Of a stretch of DNA of 64,000 nucleotides, positions 1 to 10,573 are shown piece after piece (within the stretch, counting starts at the first letter, position 1; each line of letters begins with the position of its first letter). The position numbers and the translations under genes were made by a program. The notes under the pieces were generated by a model that did not search any database, was not told the DNA's origin, and saw nothing but the letters and a program-made list of their open reading frames with translations. Origin of the DNA: Photorhabdus thracensis (GTDB taxonomy: Bacteria > Pseudomonadota > Gammaproteobacteria > Enterobacterales > Enterobacteriaceae); NCBI RefSeq assembly GCF_001010285.1, contig NZ_CP011104.1:1612001-1676000 (forward strand). The letters run 5' to 3'.

Positions 1-857
1 AAATCGATTTTGTCATAGTTATTCAGCAGTAACGCAAGATTTTCCCACGGCGAGAAAGTATCTCTAGTGAGGTAGAGGAAGGTATAAAACGCTTCTGCAC
101 CACTGACATCCAAACTATAACGTTTGAGCGCCAACCAGAACATGCCAACAATTCCCATTGCTCCCGCAGTCATCAGCATCCACAAGGTTATCCAACCACG
201 AACAATGCCGATAAACAGGAATAACGCAAACGCAATAATAATATTAGCCCTTGTTCCCCCAACGATGACATAAGTCAGAATCCCAAAAGCAACCGTGCTC
301 ATCAGAAAAAACAACCAGCGTAATTGTGTCGGTTTCAGGAAATAGACCACTAACATGGCAGGAATAAAGAAGTAAAAGAACCGTTTCAGGGCAACACCGG
401 AAACCTGACTGGAAAAAATCTGACTGTACGACTGTAATTTAAACAATAGAAAACCGTTTTGCATAAAGAACAGCCCAACGGTCACAACCGCAACCAATAC
501 CAGCAATAACCATGTGAAGTTAGTTTCTACTCGGTTCATGGTGAATACGGGTGTTTTAAGCTGCATAGACGGCTTTCTTAACCGGGTTTTATAACTGACG
601 TAATAAATTCCATAAAAACAAGTTGAAGCCAGCAGAGCATGTAATAAGGAGTCTACAGGTACCACCTCAACATCGAATTGAAAAACCAACAAGCATGTCA
701 GAGGGAAACCAAAATAAAATGTCAGCAAATAAAGCAATGAGAAGAACACATTAAAATTAAAGCGTACACGCCGGAATTCCTGATAAGTCAGCGTCAGGAT
801 AAAAACCAGTGATATCAGATAAACAACAAATAATCCGCCAAATTGCGTTAAAGTCAT
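1..857 (-). CDS. wzyE: ECA polysaccharide polymerase WzyE, 3' part outside window
   Basis: Inner-membrane polymerase that joins lipid-linked ECA trisaccharide repeats into chains on the periplasmic side. The reading frame runs open from an ATG at 855-857 to the window edge, giving about 285 residues of a protein that is about 450 in E. coli. The visible part is strongly hydrophobic, with many membrane segments. It begins [14 protein letters not shown] and contains [22 protein letters not shown] and [18 protein letters not shown], all closely matching E. coli WzyE. The start overlaps the wecF stop as ATGA, so the two are translationally coupled. Identification is firm. Only the C-terminal third is unseen, and wecG would be expected beyond the edge. 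Confidence 0.93.
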   Translation of the reverse strand, partial: MTLTQFGGLFVVYLISLVFILTLTYQEFRRVRFNFNVFFSLLYLLTFYFGFPLTCLLVFQFDVEVVPVDSLLHALLASTCFYGIYYVSYKTRLRKPSMQLKTPVFTMNRVETNFTWLLLVLVAVVTVGLFFMQNGFLLFKLQSYSQIFSSQVSGVALKRFFYFFIPAMLVVYFLKPTQLRWLFFLMSTVAFGILTYVIVGGTRANIIIAFALFLFIGIVRGWITLWMLMTAGAMGIVGMFWLALKRYSLDVSGAEAFYTFLYLTRDTFSPWENLALLLNNYDKID

Positions 858-1939
858 TGCTGTTCTCCTGCCGCTTTTACCAGCGCTTGCCGCCAGCCAT
901 CAACAAAATTTGGGCTGAAGAAAGTTATCGTATTTCTATCTAAGGAAAGCATCTGCCGTTGTGCTTCTGTAATTAGTTGGTTATCTAAAGGAGCACCGAA
1001 GAAAAATACCGGAACCTGCTGTTCTGTTAAATCCTGCCAAAAAAGATTCTGACGACTAAGCACAAGCGGCACACCAAATTGGATCAACAGACAAATTGTT
1101 CCAATCCCCTGTTGGCGGTTAAAAATGAAATACCCTAAATCACAACGACGCAACAATGCCAAATAATCATCAAACGCCAGATTTTTCTTAAGAATTCTTA
1201 AATTTTCCGGTCGGAACAGCGATAAAGCAGACTGTTCAACCTGCTCAATATAAGCCTGATTATTTTCCGGATAACCCATTGGGATGACTATTTGTACCTT
1301 ATCACCAAACTGCTTATGAATAGCTTTCAGTGCAGTAATATGACGGTTTGATCGATCACCGGAGTTCCCCAACAAAATTGTCATCTTGTCATCATCAGAA
1401 GGAGATTTTTCTGCAATCGTCAAGGCCGGGTCCATTCTGGTTGGGAAATAGAGTAATGACGTTGGTACTTTCGGATGATGTTGAGAATAAAAATAGAGAT
1501 CACCACGAACCGCAAATACATGCCCTACCCGACGCTGCGCCAGACGACGCAGAAAATAAAACAGACGGAATTTTAACTGACAAGAGTCTTCATAAAGATC
1601 AGCACCCCAAGCATGCCACCAGAATTGATTGCGTTTTATTTTTCCTGATAACAATGCTAACCACAAACCCGCATTAAATTGTCCATGAAAAAAAAATCGG
1701 CAATCCCTGTCTGACTGCGCTTTAGCAACAACAGCTCGAGACAGAGATTTTTTACTGTCGAAAAATGCCATATCTAATGCCGGGCAATCATCCAATGAAA
1801 CTCGATCCCTAGCCACTACCATAAACTTTGGTTTAGCTGAAAAACCCATTTCTTGCGCTAAAACGTCATTAAAAAAGCGCAATACCGTTCGATTATGATG
1901 GGGGATATCAGATCCCAGAACGTGAATGAGGGTTGTCAT
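854..1939 (-). CDS. wecF: TDP-Fuc4NAc:lipid II Fuc4NAc transferase WecF
   Basis: Adds the third ECA sugar, 4-acetamido-4,6-dideoxy-galactose, from the TDP-sugar to lipid II (ManNAcA-GlcNAc-PP-undecaprenol), giving lipid III at the cytoplasmic face. The protein is 361 residues, as in E. coli. Recognisable stretches are [20 protein letters not shown] at 6-25, [10 protein letters not shown] at 108-117 and GNSGDRSN at 191-198, typical of the WecF/RffT glycosyltransferase family. The open frame extends 12 codons upstream, but the ATG at 1937-1939 is preferred because it gives the family N-terminus and overlaps the wzxE stop as ATGA. It sits between the flippase and the polymerase, matching its place in the pathway. 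Confidence 0.95.
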   Translation of the reverse strand: MTTLIHVLGSDIPHHNRTVLRFFNDVLAQEMGFSAKPKFMVVARDRVSLDDCPALDMAFFDSKKSLSRAVVAKAQSDRDCRFFFHGQFNAGLWLALLSGKIKRNQFWWHAWGADLYEDSCQLKFRLFYFLRRLAQRRVGHVFAVRGDLYFYSQHHPKVPTSLLYFPTRMDPALTIAEKSPSDDDKMTILLGNSGDRSNRHITALKAIHKQFGDKVQIVIPMGYPENNQAYIEQVEQSALSLFRPENLRILKKNLAFDDYLALLRRCDLGYFIFNRQQGIGTICLLIQFGVPLVLSRQNLFWQDLTEQQVPVFFFGAPLDNQLITEAQRQMLSLDRNTITFFSPNFVDGWRQALVKAAGEQQ

Positions 1940-3186
1940 GCTCGCCTGCAATAAATAAGAAATGCACCACAACAAAGGGTGAAATAAACAACATAAGTTG
2001 CCATATAAGCTTGCGCTGCACCTAACGCTCCATTAGCAGGAATCAGCCAGTGGGCAAAACCAGTAAGCAGCAAAAACTGGCTGACTTCAGTCAGCACATA
2101 AAAACGCAACGCCGCTTTGGCAATCACCAGATAACCAAAAACATAAGCGCCCACTTTCAATACATCACCAATCAATTGCCAAGCAAACAAATCACGCATA
2201 GCAGTAAATTTGTCAGAAAATAGCAACCAGATAGCAAAATCGCGCAACAACCATACGGTAAAACTTGCAAATGCCACAGCAGGCAAAACAAATTTCAGCG
2301 CCTTAACTATCTCATTTGATATTTCACCCTTACTCTGCAATCGTGAAAGCGTTGGCAACAAATAAACACTGAAAGAAGCTGTGATAAATTGCAGGTAAGC
2401 ATCGGAAATACTGCTTACACCTTGCCAAATACCCACATCATCCCAGCTATAATGCGCTGCCAGCAGGTTTCGCATCATAATATAAGCAACCGGTAAGGTA
2501 ATGGAAGTCAACAGAGCCATAAGGGTAAATTTACCAAGCTCGCTAGCCAGTACCTTATCCCACATGGGCTTAAAATATGAGAATGAAACCTCTTTGCGAC
2601 GCAAAAGCATCAATCCCGCTGGAAATATTATCAGTGCCGGCACTAAGGCCAGACCAGCCAAAGCACCTTCATAACCACCAAGGGTGAAACAGAGATAATA
2701 GGCAATCACTCCTATCAAACTACCAAGAATAACCGCCAGCGCATTCCCCTGAGCATCCCGGTATCCTTTCAAAATAGCCAGAAAATAGTTGGCACAGGCA
2801 ATTCCCATTTGAATAAATGCGATCGCTTGCACAACGGGTTCATAATCCCTATGACCAAATAACCCAATACTGATAGGCCCGCTAAACAACAGAAAAATCA
2901 CGGCCAACAGAGCGGAAAACCCGAGAATAATGGTAGAAGAAGTGCCCAGTACCGCACGCAACCTTTCTGGTTGCTGCTGATACTCAGCAACATATTTAGT
3001 CACACCATTAAAAATACCGGCGCCAGCCAACACCCCAAGGACAGTAATAAGCTGACGGAAATTACCCGCCTGCCCAACCCCACTGGGGCCGAAAGCAACA
3101 GCCAATAATTTAACGATTAAAAGCCCCACACTGATTTTTATCAATGTAGAGCTTGCAGTCCATATTGATGCTTTAGCCAATGACAT
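1936..3186 (-). CDS. wzxE: ECA lipid III flippase WzxE
   Basis: Polytopic membrane protein of the MOP exporter superfamily that moves the complete ECA trisaccharide-PP-undecaprenol across the inner membrane. From the ATG at 3184-3186 it is 416 residues, the same as E. coli. It starts [14 protein letters not shown] and contains [20 protein letters not shown], with roughly a dozen hydrophobic segments in total. The open frame continues 17 codons further upstream, but that would run into wecE. The chosen start lies just beyond the wecE stop at 3188-3190, so coupling is tight. No truncation or odd composition is seen. Confidence 0.95.
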   Translation of the reverse strand: MSLAKASIWTASSTLIKISVGLLIVKLLAVAFGPSGVGQAGNFRQLITVLGVLAGAGIFNGVTKYVAEYQQQPERLRAVLGTSSTIILGFSALLAVIFLLFSGPISIGLFGHRDYEPVVQAIAFIQMGIACANYFLAILKGYRDAQGNALAVILGSLIGVIAYYLCFTLGGYEGALAGLALVPALIIFPAGLMLLRRKEVSFSYFKPMWDKVLASELGKFTLMALLTSITLPVAYIMMRNLLAAHYSWDDVGIWQGVSSISDAYLQFITASFSVYLLPTLSRLQSKGEISNEIVKALKFVLPAVAFASFTVWLLRDFAIWLLFSDKFTAMRDLFAWQLIGDVLKVGAYVFGYLVIAKAALRFYVLTEVSQFLLLTGFAHWLIPANGALGAAQAYMATYVVYFTLCCGAFLIYCRRA

Positions 3187-3187
3187 A

Positions 3188-4318
3188 TCAGGCGAAGTAT
3201 TCCCTAATATGTTCGATAACACTTTGCTGTTCAGCATCTGTTATGTTGTAAAACATTGGCAAACGTACCAAACGGTCACTTTCACTGGTAGTGAAGCGAT
3301 CTTCTCCGTGGAAACGGCCAAATTTTTTACCGCCCGGGCTGGTATGCAGAGAAACATAATGAAATACCGTCAGTACGCCAGCATCTTTCATATAGCTATT
3401 GAATGCAGAACGTTCTTCAACATCTTTCAGTTTGATATAGAACATATGAGCATTATGTTCTAATCCTTCCGGTACTACAGGTAATGTCAGGTAACCCGCA
3501 TCAGCCAACGGTTTTAATGCCTGATAATAGGTATCCCACAAGGCAAGACGACGTTCATTGATTTTCTTAGCTTCTTCGAGTTGTGCCCACAAATAAGCAG
3601 CTTGAAGATCTGACATCAGATAACTGGAACCAATATCGCGCCAAGTGTATTTATCAACTTGACCACGGAAAAACTGGCTACGATTAGTTCCTTTTTCACG
3701 GACGATTTCCGCACGGGAGATCAGGGATCCGTCATTGATAAGTGCTGCACCGCCTTCACCACCAGAAGAGTAGTTTTTGGTTTCATGGAAACTGTAGCAA
3801 CCAATGTGTCCGATAGTTCCCAGTGCGCGCCCCTTATAAGTAGACATTACCCCCTGGGCTGCATCTTCCACGACAAACAGATTATATTTCTCTGCCAAGG
3901 CCATGATGGTATCCATTTCACAAGCCACACCAGCGTAATGAACCGGAACAATCACTCGTGTTTTAGCTGTAATGGCAGCTGCGATCTTGGTTTCATCAAT
4001 ATTCATGGTATCTGGACGGATATCCACAAAAACAACGGTTGCCCCACGCAGTACAAACGCGTTAGAACTGGAAACGAAAGTGAAGCTCGGCATGATCACT
4101 TCATCACCGGGCTGAATATTCAGCAAAATAGCTGCCATTTCCAGAGAAGCTGTGCAAGATGGCGTCAGCAACACTTTCGGACAGCCGAAATGTTGTTCCA
4201 TCCACTCTTCACAACGTTTGGTAAAACCACCGTCCCCACAAAGCTTACCGCTCTCCATTGCCTGCTTCATGTAATCTAATTCAGTGCCGACTACTGGTGG
4301 TCTGTTAAATGGAATCAT
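3188..4318 (-). CDS. wecE: TDP-4-keto-6-deoxyglucose transaminase WecE
   Basis: PLP enzyme of the DegT/DnrJ/EryC1 family that aminates TDP-4-keto-6-deoxyglucose to TDP-4-amino-4,6-dideoxygalactose for ECA. It is 376 residues. The PLP-binding lysine is K181 in SFHETKNYSSGGEGG, and the cofactor-ring aspartate lies in EDAAQ at 151-155. The start at 4316-4318 (MIPFNRPPV) has an AGGGG ribosome site just upstream and gives the E. coli length. The longer frame up to 4414 has no support and would cut into wecD. The last codons of wecD overlap this start by 14 bases. It supplies the substrate of WecD. Confidence 0.96.
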   Translation of the reverse strand: MIPFNRPPVVGTELDYMKQAMESGKLCGDGGFTKRCEEWMEQHFGCPKVLLTPSCTASLEMAAILLNIQPGDEVIMPSFTFVSSSNAFVLRGATVVFVDIRPDTMNIDETKIAAAITAKTRVIVPVHYAGVACEMDTIMALAEKYNLFVVEDAAQGVMSTYKGRALGTIGHIGCYSFHETKNYSSGGEGGAALINDGSLISRAEIVREKGTNRSQFFRGQVDKYTWRDIGSSYLMSDLQAAYLWAQLEEAKKINERRLALWDTYYQALKPLADAGYLTLPVVPEGLEHNAHMFYIKLKDVEERSAFNSYMKDAGVLTVFHYVSLHTSPGGKKFGRFHGEDRFTTSESDRLVRLPMFYNITDAEQQSVIEHIREYFA

Positions 4319-5045
4319 TTCGTCCCCTATATAACCAATAAGCAGTGTTTTCAATAAACGCACCACTGCGTGTATAAAGGCGCAAAGCAGCGATATTGCT
4401 GGTTTGTGTCGCAATTCTTAATTGCTGTATTTGATGGTGTTGACACCACTGTTGCGCCACCGACATTAATTTTGAACCAATTCCATGGCCGGTATTTCCT
4501 GGAAATACTGCCAGCAACCCCATACGAGCCTCACGATTCCCTAAATCCCGCAAAGTAACAAACCCTGCGGGTTGCCCGTTATCTCCGTTTACCAGTAAAC
4601 ATTGATGATCAAATGTCCCTAATACCGCTTTCTCAACCCAGGTAGCATAGAAACGGCCACTATCCTGCGGCTGATACCACGGGGCACGGAAACGGCTTAA
4701 AGAAAATATTTTGGCAGCTACCTCTTTCAGCATCGGGATATCCCGCTGTTCCGCCGGGATCAGCACATTCTCAGAAGAGTTGTTACTGCAAGTAATATAA
4801 GCATTTTCTATGCCAATCCTTAAGGAAAGATCAACTTCCCCCTCCACCAGCGAAAAACCCAACGCGGATAACCCATCAATAAGATCTAATCGCTGTGCGG
4901 GCACTTTGGCCTGCACCAAAGCATACTGTTCTAACTGAGGTAAAGTTAACAACCTGGCATCAGGTGTAAAATCAAGACGAGCAGTAGACAACCCGAAGTA
5001 GTGGCTATCCCACTCTAATAGTTCAATACTGGCGCGAACGGACAT
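4305..5045 (-). CDS. wecD: TDP-fucosamine acetyltransferase WecD
   Basis: GNAT-fold acetyltransferase that uses acetyl-CoA to N-acetylate TDP-4-amino-4,6-dideoxygalactose, completing TDP-Fuc4NAc. It has 246 residues, slightly longer than E. coli (224), mostly in loops. The acetyl-CoA pyrophosphate loop is GNTGHGIG at 183-190. Family stretches are [12 protein letters not shown] at 62-73 and [10 protein letters not shown] at 117-126. The ATG at 5043-5045 overlaps the rffH 3' end by 23 bases and has only a weak ribosome site, so translation probably depends on coupling. It is the least conserved protein of the operon, as is usual for this gene. Confidence 0.93.
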   Translation of the reverse strand: MSVRASIELLEWDSHYFGLSTARLDFTPDARLLTLPQLEQYALVQAKVPAQRLDLIDGLSALGFSLVEGEVDLSLRIGIENAYITCSNNSSENVLIPAEQRDIPMLKEVAAKIFSLSRFRAPWYQPQDSGRFYATWVEKAVLGTFDHQCLLVNGDNGQPAGFVTLRDLGNREARMGLLAVFPGNTGHGIGSKLMSVAQQWCQHHQIQQLRIATQTSNIAALRLYTRSGAFIENTAYWLYRGRNDSI

Positions 5046-5904
5046 GAAGGAGATCCAGCAGATATTGACCGTAGCCAGTTTTCGATAAGGATTTTGCTGT
5101 CTTTCTTAACTGCTCATCATCCAACCAACCATTACGCCAAGCAATTTCTTCAAGACAAGCGATTTTAAAACCCTGACGTTTCTCAACAGTCTGCACAAAA
5201 GTGCTAGCCTCAATCAAGCTGTCATGGGTACCCGTATCCAGCCAGGCAAAACCACGCCCTAACAGTTCAACATTCAACTCACCACGTTCCAAATACATCT
5301 GGTTAATACTGGTAATTTCCAACTCACCCCGTGCAGAAGGTTTTACCTGCCGGGCAAAATCCACAACCTGATTATCATAGAAATAAAGACCGGTTACCGC
5401 CCAGTTTGATTTTGGTTTTTCTGGTTTTTCCTCAATGGAAAGAACGTGGAACTCGTCATCAAACTCCACCACACCAAATCGCTCAGGATCCATCACCTGA
5501 TAACCAAAAATGGTCGCCCCTTTTCTACGGGAAACAACTTTCTTCAGTTTTGGGCTAAACGCTTGTCCGAAGTAGATATTATCTCCCAATACCAGACAAC
5601 TGGGTTCCCCGTTAATAAACTCTTCACCAATCAAAAAAGCCTGAGCTAAACCATCTGGTGATGGCTGTTCTTTATAACTCAAACGAATACCAAATTCGTC
5701 ACCATTACCAAACAGTCGGCGGAAAGAAGGTAAATCTTCTGGCGTGGAGATAATCAGAACATCACGTATCCCTGCCAGCATCAGTACTGACAAAGGATAG
5801 TAAATCATCGGCTTATCATAAATTGGCAGTAGTTGTTTAGAAACACCCCGTGTTATCGGATTCAACCGGGTACCTGAGCCCCCTGCCAGAATAATACCTT
5901 TCAT
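5023..5904 (-). CDS. rffH: glucose-1-phosphate thymidylyltransferase RffH
   Basis: Makes TDP-glucose from dTTP and glucose-1-phosphate, the first step to TDP-Fuc4NAc. The 293-residue protein has the nucleotidyltransferase signature [13 protein letters not shown] at 8-20, KPMIYYPLS at 31-39 and the metal-binding GDNIYFG at 107-113. It is a paralogue of RmlA. The ECA assignment comes from its place directly downstream of rffG in the wec operon. The start ATG lies 17 bases after the rffG stop. Confidence 0.95.
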   Translation of the reverse strand: MKGIILAGGSGTRLNPITRGVSKQLLPIYDKPMIYYPLSVLMLAGIRDVLIISTPEDLPSFRRLFGNGDEFGIRLSYKEQPSPDGLAQAFLIGEEFINGEPSCLVLGDNIYFGQAFSPKLKKVVSRRKGATIFGYQVMDPERFGVVEFDDEFHVLSIEEKPEKPKSNWAVTGLYFYDNQVVDFARQVKPSARGELEITSINQMYLERGELNVELLGRGFAWLDTGTHDSLIEASTFVQTVEKRQGFKIACLEEIAWRNGWLDDEQLRKTAKSLSKTGYGQYLLDLLHVRSRQY

Positions 5905-5921
5905 GTTTCCTCCAGAGTAGC

Positions 5922-6992
5922 TTAGTTTTCACCCAACCCAAGGCGTTCACCAGCATAAGATCCATCCTGAACCCTACGCCACCAATTTTCATTTTCCAGA
6001 TACCATTGAACTGTTTTGCGAATCCCTGATTCGAAGGTTTCCTGTGGTTTCCAACCCAGCTCACGCTCAATTTTCGCAGCGTCAATGGCATAACGCATAT
6101 CATGGCCAGGACGATCTACGACATGAGTAATCAAGTCACGATAATAAGCAGTACCTGCTGGTTTCTCAGGGCAAAACTCTTCCAAAAGTTCACAAATGGC
6201 ACAAACTACATCAATATTTTTACGTTCATTATGACCGCCAATATTATAGGTTTTACCCGGTTCAGCTTCTGTTACAACCAAATAAAGCGCTCTGGCGTGA
6301 TCTTCCACGTACAACCAATCACGAATTTGCTTCCCTTCGCCATATACCGGCAAAGATTTGCCTGCTAATGCATTCAAAATTATTAATGGGATCAATTTTT
6401 CCGGGAAGTGGTAAGGACCATAGTTATTTGAACAATTGGTAATAATTGCTGGTAAACCATAAGTACGATGCCATGCTCTTACCAAATGGTCACTGGATGC
6501 CTTGGACGCTGAATATGGACTGCTTGGCGCATAAGGTGTCGTTTCGGTAAAAAAACCATCCTCACCATGCAAATCACCATACACTTCATCCGTTGAAATA
6601 TGATGAAAACGAAAAGCAGTTTGTTTCTCTTTACTCAGTTTCTGCCAAAAAGCCCGGGCAGCTTCCAATAAAGTATAGGTACCAACAATGTTGGTTTCGA
6701 CAAATGCCGCAGGGCCATCAATAGAGCGATCCACATGGCTTTCTGCCGCCAGATGCATCACACAATCCGGCTGATACTGCTCAAAAACCCGATCCAGTGC
6801 TTCACGCTGGCAGATATCAATCTGTTCAAACGCATAACGTGTGCTATCCGCAACAGAGTCAAGAGACTCCAGATTACCAGCATAAGTCAGGCTATCAACT
6901 ACAACCACGCTGTCTTCTGTATTATCAATGATATGCCGCACAACAGCGGAGCCAATAAAACCGGCTCCACCTGTGATTAGAATACGTCTCAA
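5922..6992 (-). CDS. rffG: dTDP-glucose 4,6-dehydratase RffG (TTG start)
   Basis: Extended short-chain dehydrogenase that converts TDP-glucose to TDP-4-keto-6-deoxyglucose. From the proposed TTG at 6990-6992 the product is 356 residues (355 in E. coli). It has the NAD motif GGAGFIG at 8-14, the catalytic triad T134-D135-E136 in STDEVYGD, and Y160-x3-K164 in YSASK. The open frame begins at an upstream ATG (7020-7022), but that lies well inside wecC. The TTG has a strong AAGGAG seven bases upstream, overlaps the wecC stop as TTGA, and gives the family N-terminus [10 protein letters not shown] therefore prefer this unusual start. Confidence 0.94.
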   Translation of the reverse strand: MRRILITGGAGFIGSAVVRHIIDNTEDSVVVVDSLTYAGNLESLDSVADSTRYAFEQIDICQREALDRVFEQYQPDCVMHLAAESHVDRSIDGPAAFVETNIVGTYTLLEAARAFWQKLSKEKQTAFRFHHISTDEVYGDLHGEDGFFTETTPYAPSSPYSASKASSDHLVRAWHRTYGLPAIITNCSNNYGPYHFPEKLIPLIILNALAGKSLPVYGEGKQIRDWLYVEDHARALYLVVTEAEPGKTYNIGGHNERKNIDVVCAICELLEEFCPEKPAGTAYYRDLITHVVDRPGHDMRYAIDAAKIERELGWKPQETFESGIRKTVQWYLENENWWRRVQDGSYAGERLGLGEN

Positions 6993-8251
6993 CGCCAGAC
7001 TCCTTTTGTATCCACAATCCATTTCTGTTTAATTTCACAACCATTTACCGCTTTAAACTGATTATGATCCACCAGCATCAACAAGATATCAGCTTCTTCC
7101 AAAGCTTTTTCCAGGTTAATCAATTGAGTCATTCCTTTCAAGGAAACGGGTAATTCATGAACATTAGGCTCTACAGCCAATGTCTCACCTGCATGCCATT
7201 GAGCAATCATACGAGTGATATGTACCGCAGGACTCTCACGTAAATCATCAATATTTGGTTTAAATGCCAGGCCAAAGCAGGCGATTTTCACTTCACTTGC
7301 ACGCTTTCCACTTTCAGCCAGACAATCCGCAACAGCTGCTTTTACTTGATCCACAACCCACAATGGCTTGCCATCATTAACCAAACGTGCTGTATGGATA
7401 AGACGTGACTGTTCTGGGTTTTGGGAAACAATGAACCACGGGTCAACAGCAATACAATGCCCCCCCACTCCAGGGCCGGGCTGAAGAATATTTACACGGG
7501 GATGACGGTTTGCCAGACTGATAAGTTCCCACACATTGATGCCTTGTTCAGCACAAATCAGAGAAAGTTCGTTGGCGAATGCAATGTTCACATCCCGGAA
7601 ACTGTTTTCTGTCAGCTTACACATTTCTGCTGTTCTTGAGTTAGTGATAACACATTCACCTTCAAGGAAGATTTTATACAATTCACTGGCTCTGGCCGAA
7701 GATTTTGACGTCATACCGCCAATAACGCGGTCATTATTAATCAACTCGACCATAACCTGTCCAGGTAATACACGTTCAGGGCAGTAAGCGATATCAATAT
7801 CAGATTCCTCTCCCACCTGTTGTGGAAAAGTCAGATCAGGGCGCGCTGTCGCTAACCATTCTGCCATCTGTTCTGTCGCCCCCACGGGTGAAGTAGATTC
7901 CAGAATAACCAGATCGCCTTTTTTTAAAACCTGCGCCACAGATTCAGCGGCGGAACGGACATATTTCATATCCGGTTCATGATCACCTTTAAAAGGAGTT
8001 GGAACAGCTATCAGAAAAGCATCTGCGGGTAACGGAGAAACCACTGCTCTCAGGTAACCACCTTCCACAGCAATTTTCACCACTTTGTCCAGATCCGGTT
8101 CCACAATATGAATTGCACCACGATTAATCGTTTCTACCGCATGCTGGTTAACATCTACCCCGATAACTTTCTTATTATGGGATGCAAATGCTGCCGCAGT
8201 TGGCAAACCAATATAGCCAAGACCGATAACTGATATAGTTTCAAAACTCAT
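6989..8251 (-). CDS. wecC: UDP-ManNAc dehydrogenase WecC
   Basis: Oxidises UDP-N-acetylmannosamine twice with NAD to UDP-ManNAcA, the second ECA sugar donor. The protein is 420 residues, identical in length to E. coli. It has the Rossmann motif [10 protein letters not shown] at 10-19 and the catalytic cysteine C266 in [15 protein letters not shown]. The hinge stretch [17 protein letters not shown] is at 209-225. The start lies four bases after the wecB stop, with an AGGTG ribosome site inside the end of wecB. It uses the product of WecB directly. Confidence 0.96.
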   Translation of the reverse strand: MSFETISVIGLGYIGLPTAAAFASHNKKVIGVDVNQHAVETINRGAIHIVEPDLDKVVKIAVEGGYLRAVVSPLPADAFLIAVPTPFKGDHEPDMKYVRSAAESVAQVLKKGDLVILESTSPVGATEQMAEWLATARPDLTFPQQVGEESDIDIAYCPERVLPGQVMVELINNDRVIGGMTSKSSARASELYKIFLEGECVITNSRTAEMCKLTENSFRDVNIAFANELSLICAEQGINVWELISLANRHPRVNILQPGPGVGGHCIAVDPWFIVSQNPEQSRLIHTARLVNDGKPLWVVDQVKAAVADCLAESGKRASEVKIACFGLAFKPNIDDLRESPAVHITRMIAQWHAGETLAVEPNVHELPVSLKGMTQLINLEKALEEADILLMLVDHNQFKAVNGCEIKQKWIVDTKGVWR

Positions 8252-8255
8252 AGTG

Positions 8256-9377
8256 TCACCTGATTTTTTTCAAAGCGTCGAGAATACGTTGACAGGCATC
8301 GCCATCCCCGTAAGGATTATGAGCGCGGCTCATTTGCTGATAGGCAGCATCGTCTGTCAACAATCGAGTCACCTCCTCCACAATAGTGCTTGTTTCTGTC
8401 CCTACCAGACGTACCGTTCCCGCATCAACCGCCTCCGGCCGTTCAGTAGTATTACGCATCACCAGCACAGGTTTTCCTAAAGAAGGTGCTTCTTCCTGAA
8501 TACCACCAGAATCTGTCAGGATCATATAGGCATGGTTCATCAAATAAACGAATGGTAAATAGTCCTGTGGTTCGATGAGAATAATGTTATCAATATTATG
8601 CAAAATACGCTTTACCGGCTCACTGACATTCGGGTTTAAATGGACCGGATAGACTACCTGCACTTCTGGATGGGCGCGGGCTATTTGTGCCAATGCTTCA
8701 CAAATTCGCACAAATCCACCACCAAAACTTTCACGACGATGACCCGTAACCAAGATCATTTTTTTATTAGTCTCAATAAACGGGTAATGTTTCGCCAGCT
8801 TATTCCGCATAGCTTCATCATTCATTATTCGATCGCGTACCCACAGCAACGCATCGATCACCGTATTACCAGTGACAAAAACCCGATTATCTGCAATTGA
8901 TTCTTTCTGTAAATTCTTACGGGAGTTTTCCGTCGGAGCAAAATGATACATTGCCAGATGCCCGGCAATCTTACGGTTTGCCTCTTCCGGCCAAGGGGAA
9001 TAGAGATCTCCGGTTCTTAGTCCAGCTTCAATATGACCAACAGGGATACGCTGATAGAATGCAGCCAAACTGGTTGCCATAGTTGTTGTGGTATCTCCGT
9101 GAACTAATACAACATCAGGCTTAAATTCTGTCAAAACGGGCTTCAATCCTTCCAGAATACGACATGTAATATCCGTTAAATCTTGCCCTGATTTCATAAT
9201 ATTGAGATCAAAATCGGGAGTGATCTCAAAAAGATGTAACACCTGATCCAACATTTCCCGGTGTTGGGCGGTGACACATACTTTTGCTTCGAAGGCTTCA
9301 TCCCTTGCCAATGCGTGTACCAGCGGAGCCATCTTGATAGCTTCCGGCCGGGTACCAAACACAGTCAACACTTTCAC
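8256..9377 (-). CDS. wecB: UDP-GlcNAc 2-epimerase WecB (GTG start)
   Basis: Non-hydrolysing epimerase that interconverts UDP-GlcNAc and UDP-ManNAc, opening the ManNAcA branch of ECA synthesis. The 373-residue protein starts [19 protein letters not shown], the family signature. It has HGDTTTT in the N-terminal domain, [11 protein letters not shown] near 210, and [21 protein letters not shown] near 290, the UDP-binding region. The start codon is GTG (9375-9377). The 117 bases to wzzE upstream form the largest gap in the operon and could hold an internal promoter, but I see no clear one. Confidence 0.95.
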   Translation of the reverse strand: MKVLTVFGTRPEAIKMAPLVHALARDEAFEAKVCVTAQHREMLDQVLHLFEITPDFDLNIMKSGQDLTDITCRILEGLKPVLTEFKPDVVLVHGDTTTTMATSLAAFYQRIPVGHIEAGLRTGDLYSPWPEEANRKIAGHLAMYHFAPTENSRKNLQKESIADNRVFVTGNTVIDALLWVRDRIMNDEAMRNKLAKHYPFIETNKKMILVTGHRRESFGGGFVRICEALAQIARAHPEVQVVYPVHLNPNVSEPVKRILHNIDNIILIEPQDYLPFVYLMNHAYMILTDSGGIQEEAPSLGKPVLVMRNTTERPEAVDAGTVRLVGTETSTIVEEVTRLLTDDAAYQQMSRAHNPYGDGDACQRILDALKKIR

Positions 9378-9494
9378 AGTGACTCTCTTATTAGTCAGTA
9401 AGTTGCAGACATTCCTGCAAAAAATACTCTTTGATGCTATTTACTCCTGCTTCCGGAATTGCAGAAAATATCTCTGAGAAGCAGTTATATTTGA

Positions 9495-10547
9495 TTATTT
9501 ACGTGAACGCCGTACCAATGCCACGCCGGCACCAACCAAGGCACCAACTGTGCCCCACATGATCATCAAAAACACTCTGCGAGGACTGTCTCTGGTAACA
9601 GGTTCCTCTGGTGTTCTCAAATAGCGGTAAGTCTGGAATTGATCCTGTAATGTCGGGCCAACATTTAACGTCGCTAACATTGCAATATTCTGGTCATAAT
9701 CCATATCATAGTCGGGGCCTGTCGCTTCCAGAGTTTCAAGCTGAGCCTGTAACAACGGCGCACCTAACATAAACATTTTTGAGTCAGGCAATTGATCCAT
9801 CGGAGTATCAGTTTGATTACGCTGAATCCCTTGTTTTTCTGCAACTTTCAGTGATTGCTGTAACACATTCATTTCGCGGTTATAAACCGCTTTAGCGACC
9901 ATTTCCTGGCGCTTAACCAATGCATTCATAGATTGGGTACGAGTAGCCCATGCACCTTTTACTTCATCATTCAAATGAGTGCTAGCGCGACTGTTAGCAA
10001 AAGCAATGTACTGGCGCAAGAGTTGATTTGCTTGTGCAGAGGACTCTGCTGTCAGTTTAATACTGTCATTCAACACTTTTTTATCATCATGAGGAATGAA
10101 CTGAATATTGTTGACTAACTCATCTAATAAGCCCGCATCAACTCTGGCATTGCCTTCCCGATGCTGCTTGTAATAATCAGATTTTAACCAGAATTCACGG
10201 CGAGTATCATATGCCGCGACCTGAGTAACGAATTCCTTATAAGCTTCTTCAGGAATGGACGGTAACTGGGTTTCCGGTGAAATGTTAATGTGAGTATCCA
10301 GATTGCGCAAAAACTGCTGCTGAGAATAATAGCTCCCCAAATGACTAGTGGTAGGCAGGTCAGTGGTTGCCATTGCACTCCATTTTTGTTGCATCAGATA
10401 TGTCACACCAAGAGCTATAGCAGCGAAAATAACTGCCAGTACGATAATCCATATCTTCCCGCGCCATAGAGCACTGCATAAGGCTCTGATATCCAGCTCA
10501 TGCTCCAGAACTTGTTCACCCTGAATAGACGTTTCTGATTTTATCAC
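9495..10547 (-). CDS. wzzE: ECA chain-length regulator WzzE
   Basis: Polysaccharide co-polymerase of the inner membrane that sets the modal number of ECA repeats together with WzyE. The 350 residues show the family plan: a short cytoplasmic N-terminus, a membrane segment at about 31-51 (KIWIIVLAVIFAAIAL), a long periplasmic region that is helical and rich in Q and E, and a second membrane segment near 325-345 followed by RRSRK. The start codon is GTG (10545-10547) with AGAGG upstream. It follows wecA by 26 bases. Confidence 0.94.
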   Translation of the reverse strand: MIKSETSIQGEQVLEHELDIRALCSALWRGKIWIIVLAVIFAAIALGVTYLMQQKWSAMATTDLPTTSHLGSYYSQQQFLRNLDTHINISPETQLPSIPEEAYKEFVTQVAAYDTRREFWLKSDYYKQHREGNARVDAGLLDELVNNIQFIPHDDKKVLNDSIKLTAESSAQANQLLRQYIAFANSRASTHLNDEVKGAWATRTQSMNALVKRQEMVAKAVYNREMNVLQQSLKVAEKQGIQRNQTDTPMDQLPDSKMFMLGAPLLQAQLETLEATGPDYDMDYDQNIAMLATLNVGPTLQDQFQTYRYLRTPEEPVTRDSPRRVFLMIMWGTVGALVGAGVALVRRSRK

Positions 10548-10573
10548 TGCACAGAACCTCTGTTAGATAGATG

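Noticed and set aside
3659-4279. 206-codon plus-strand frame.
   Set aside because: It is antisense to wecE, whose family match and catalytic residues are unambiguous.
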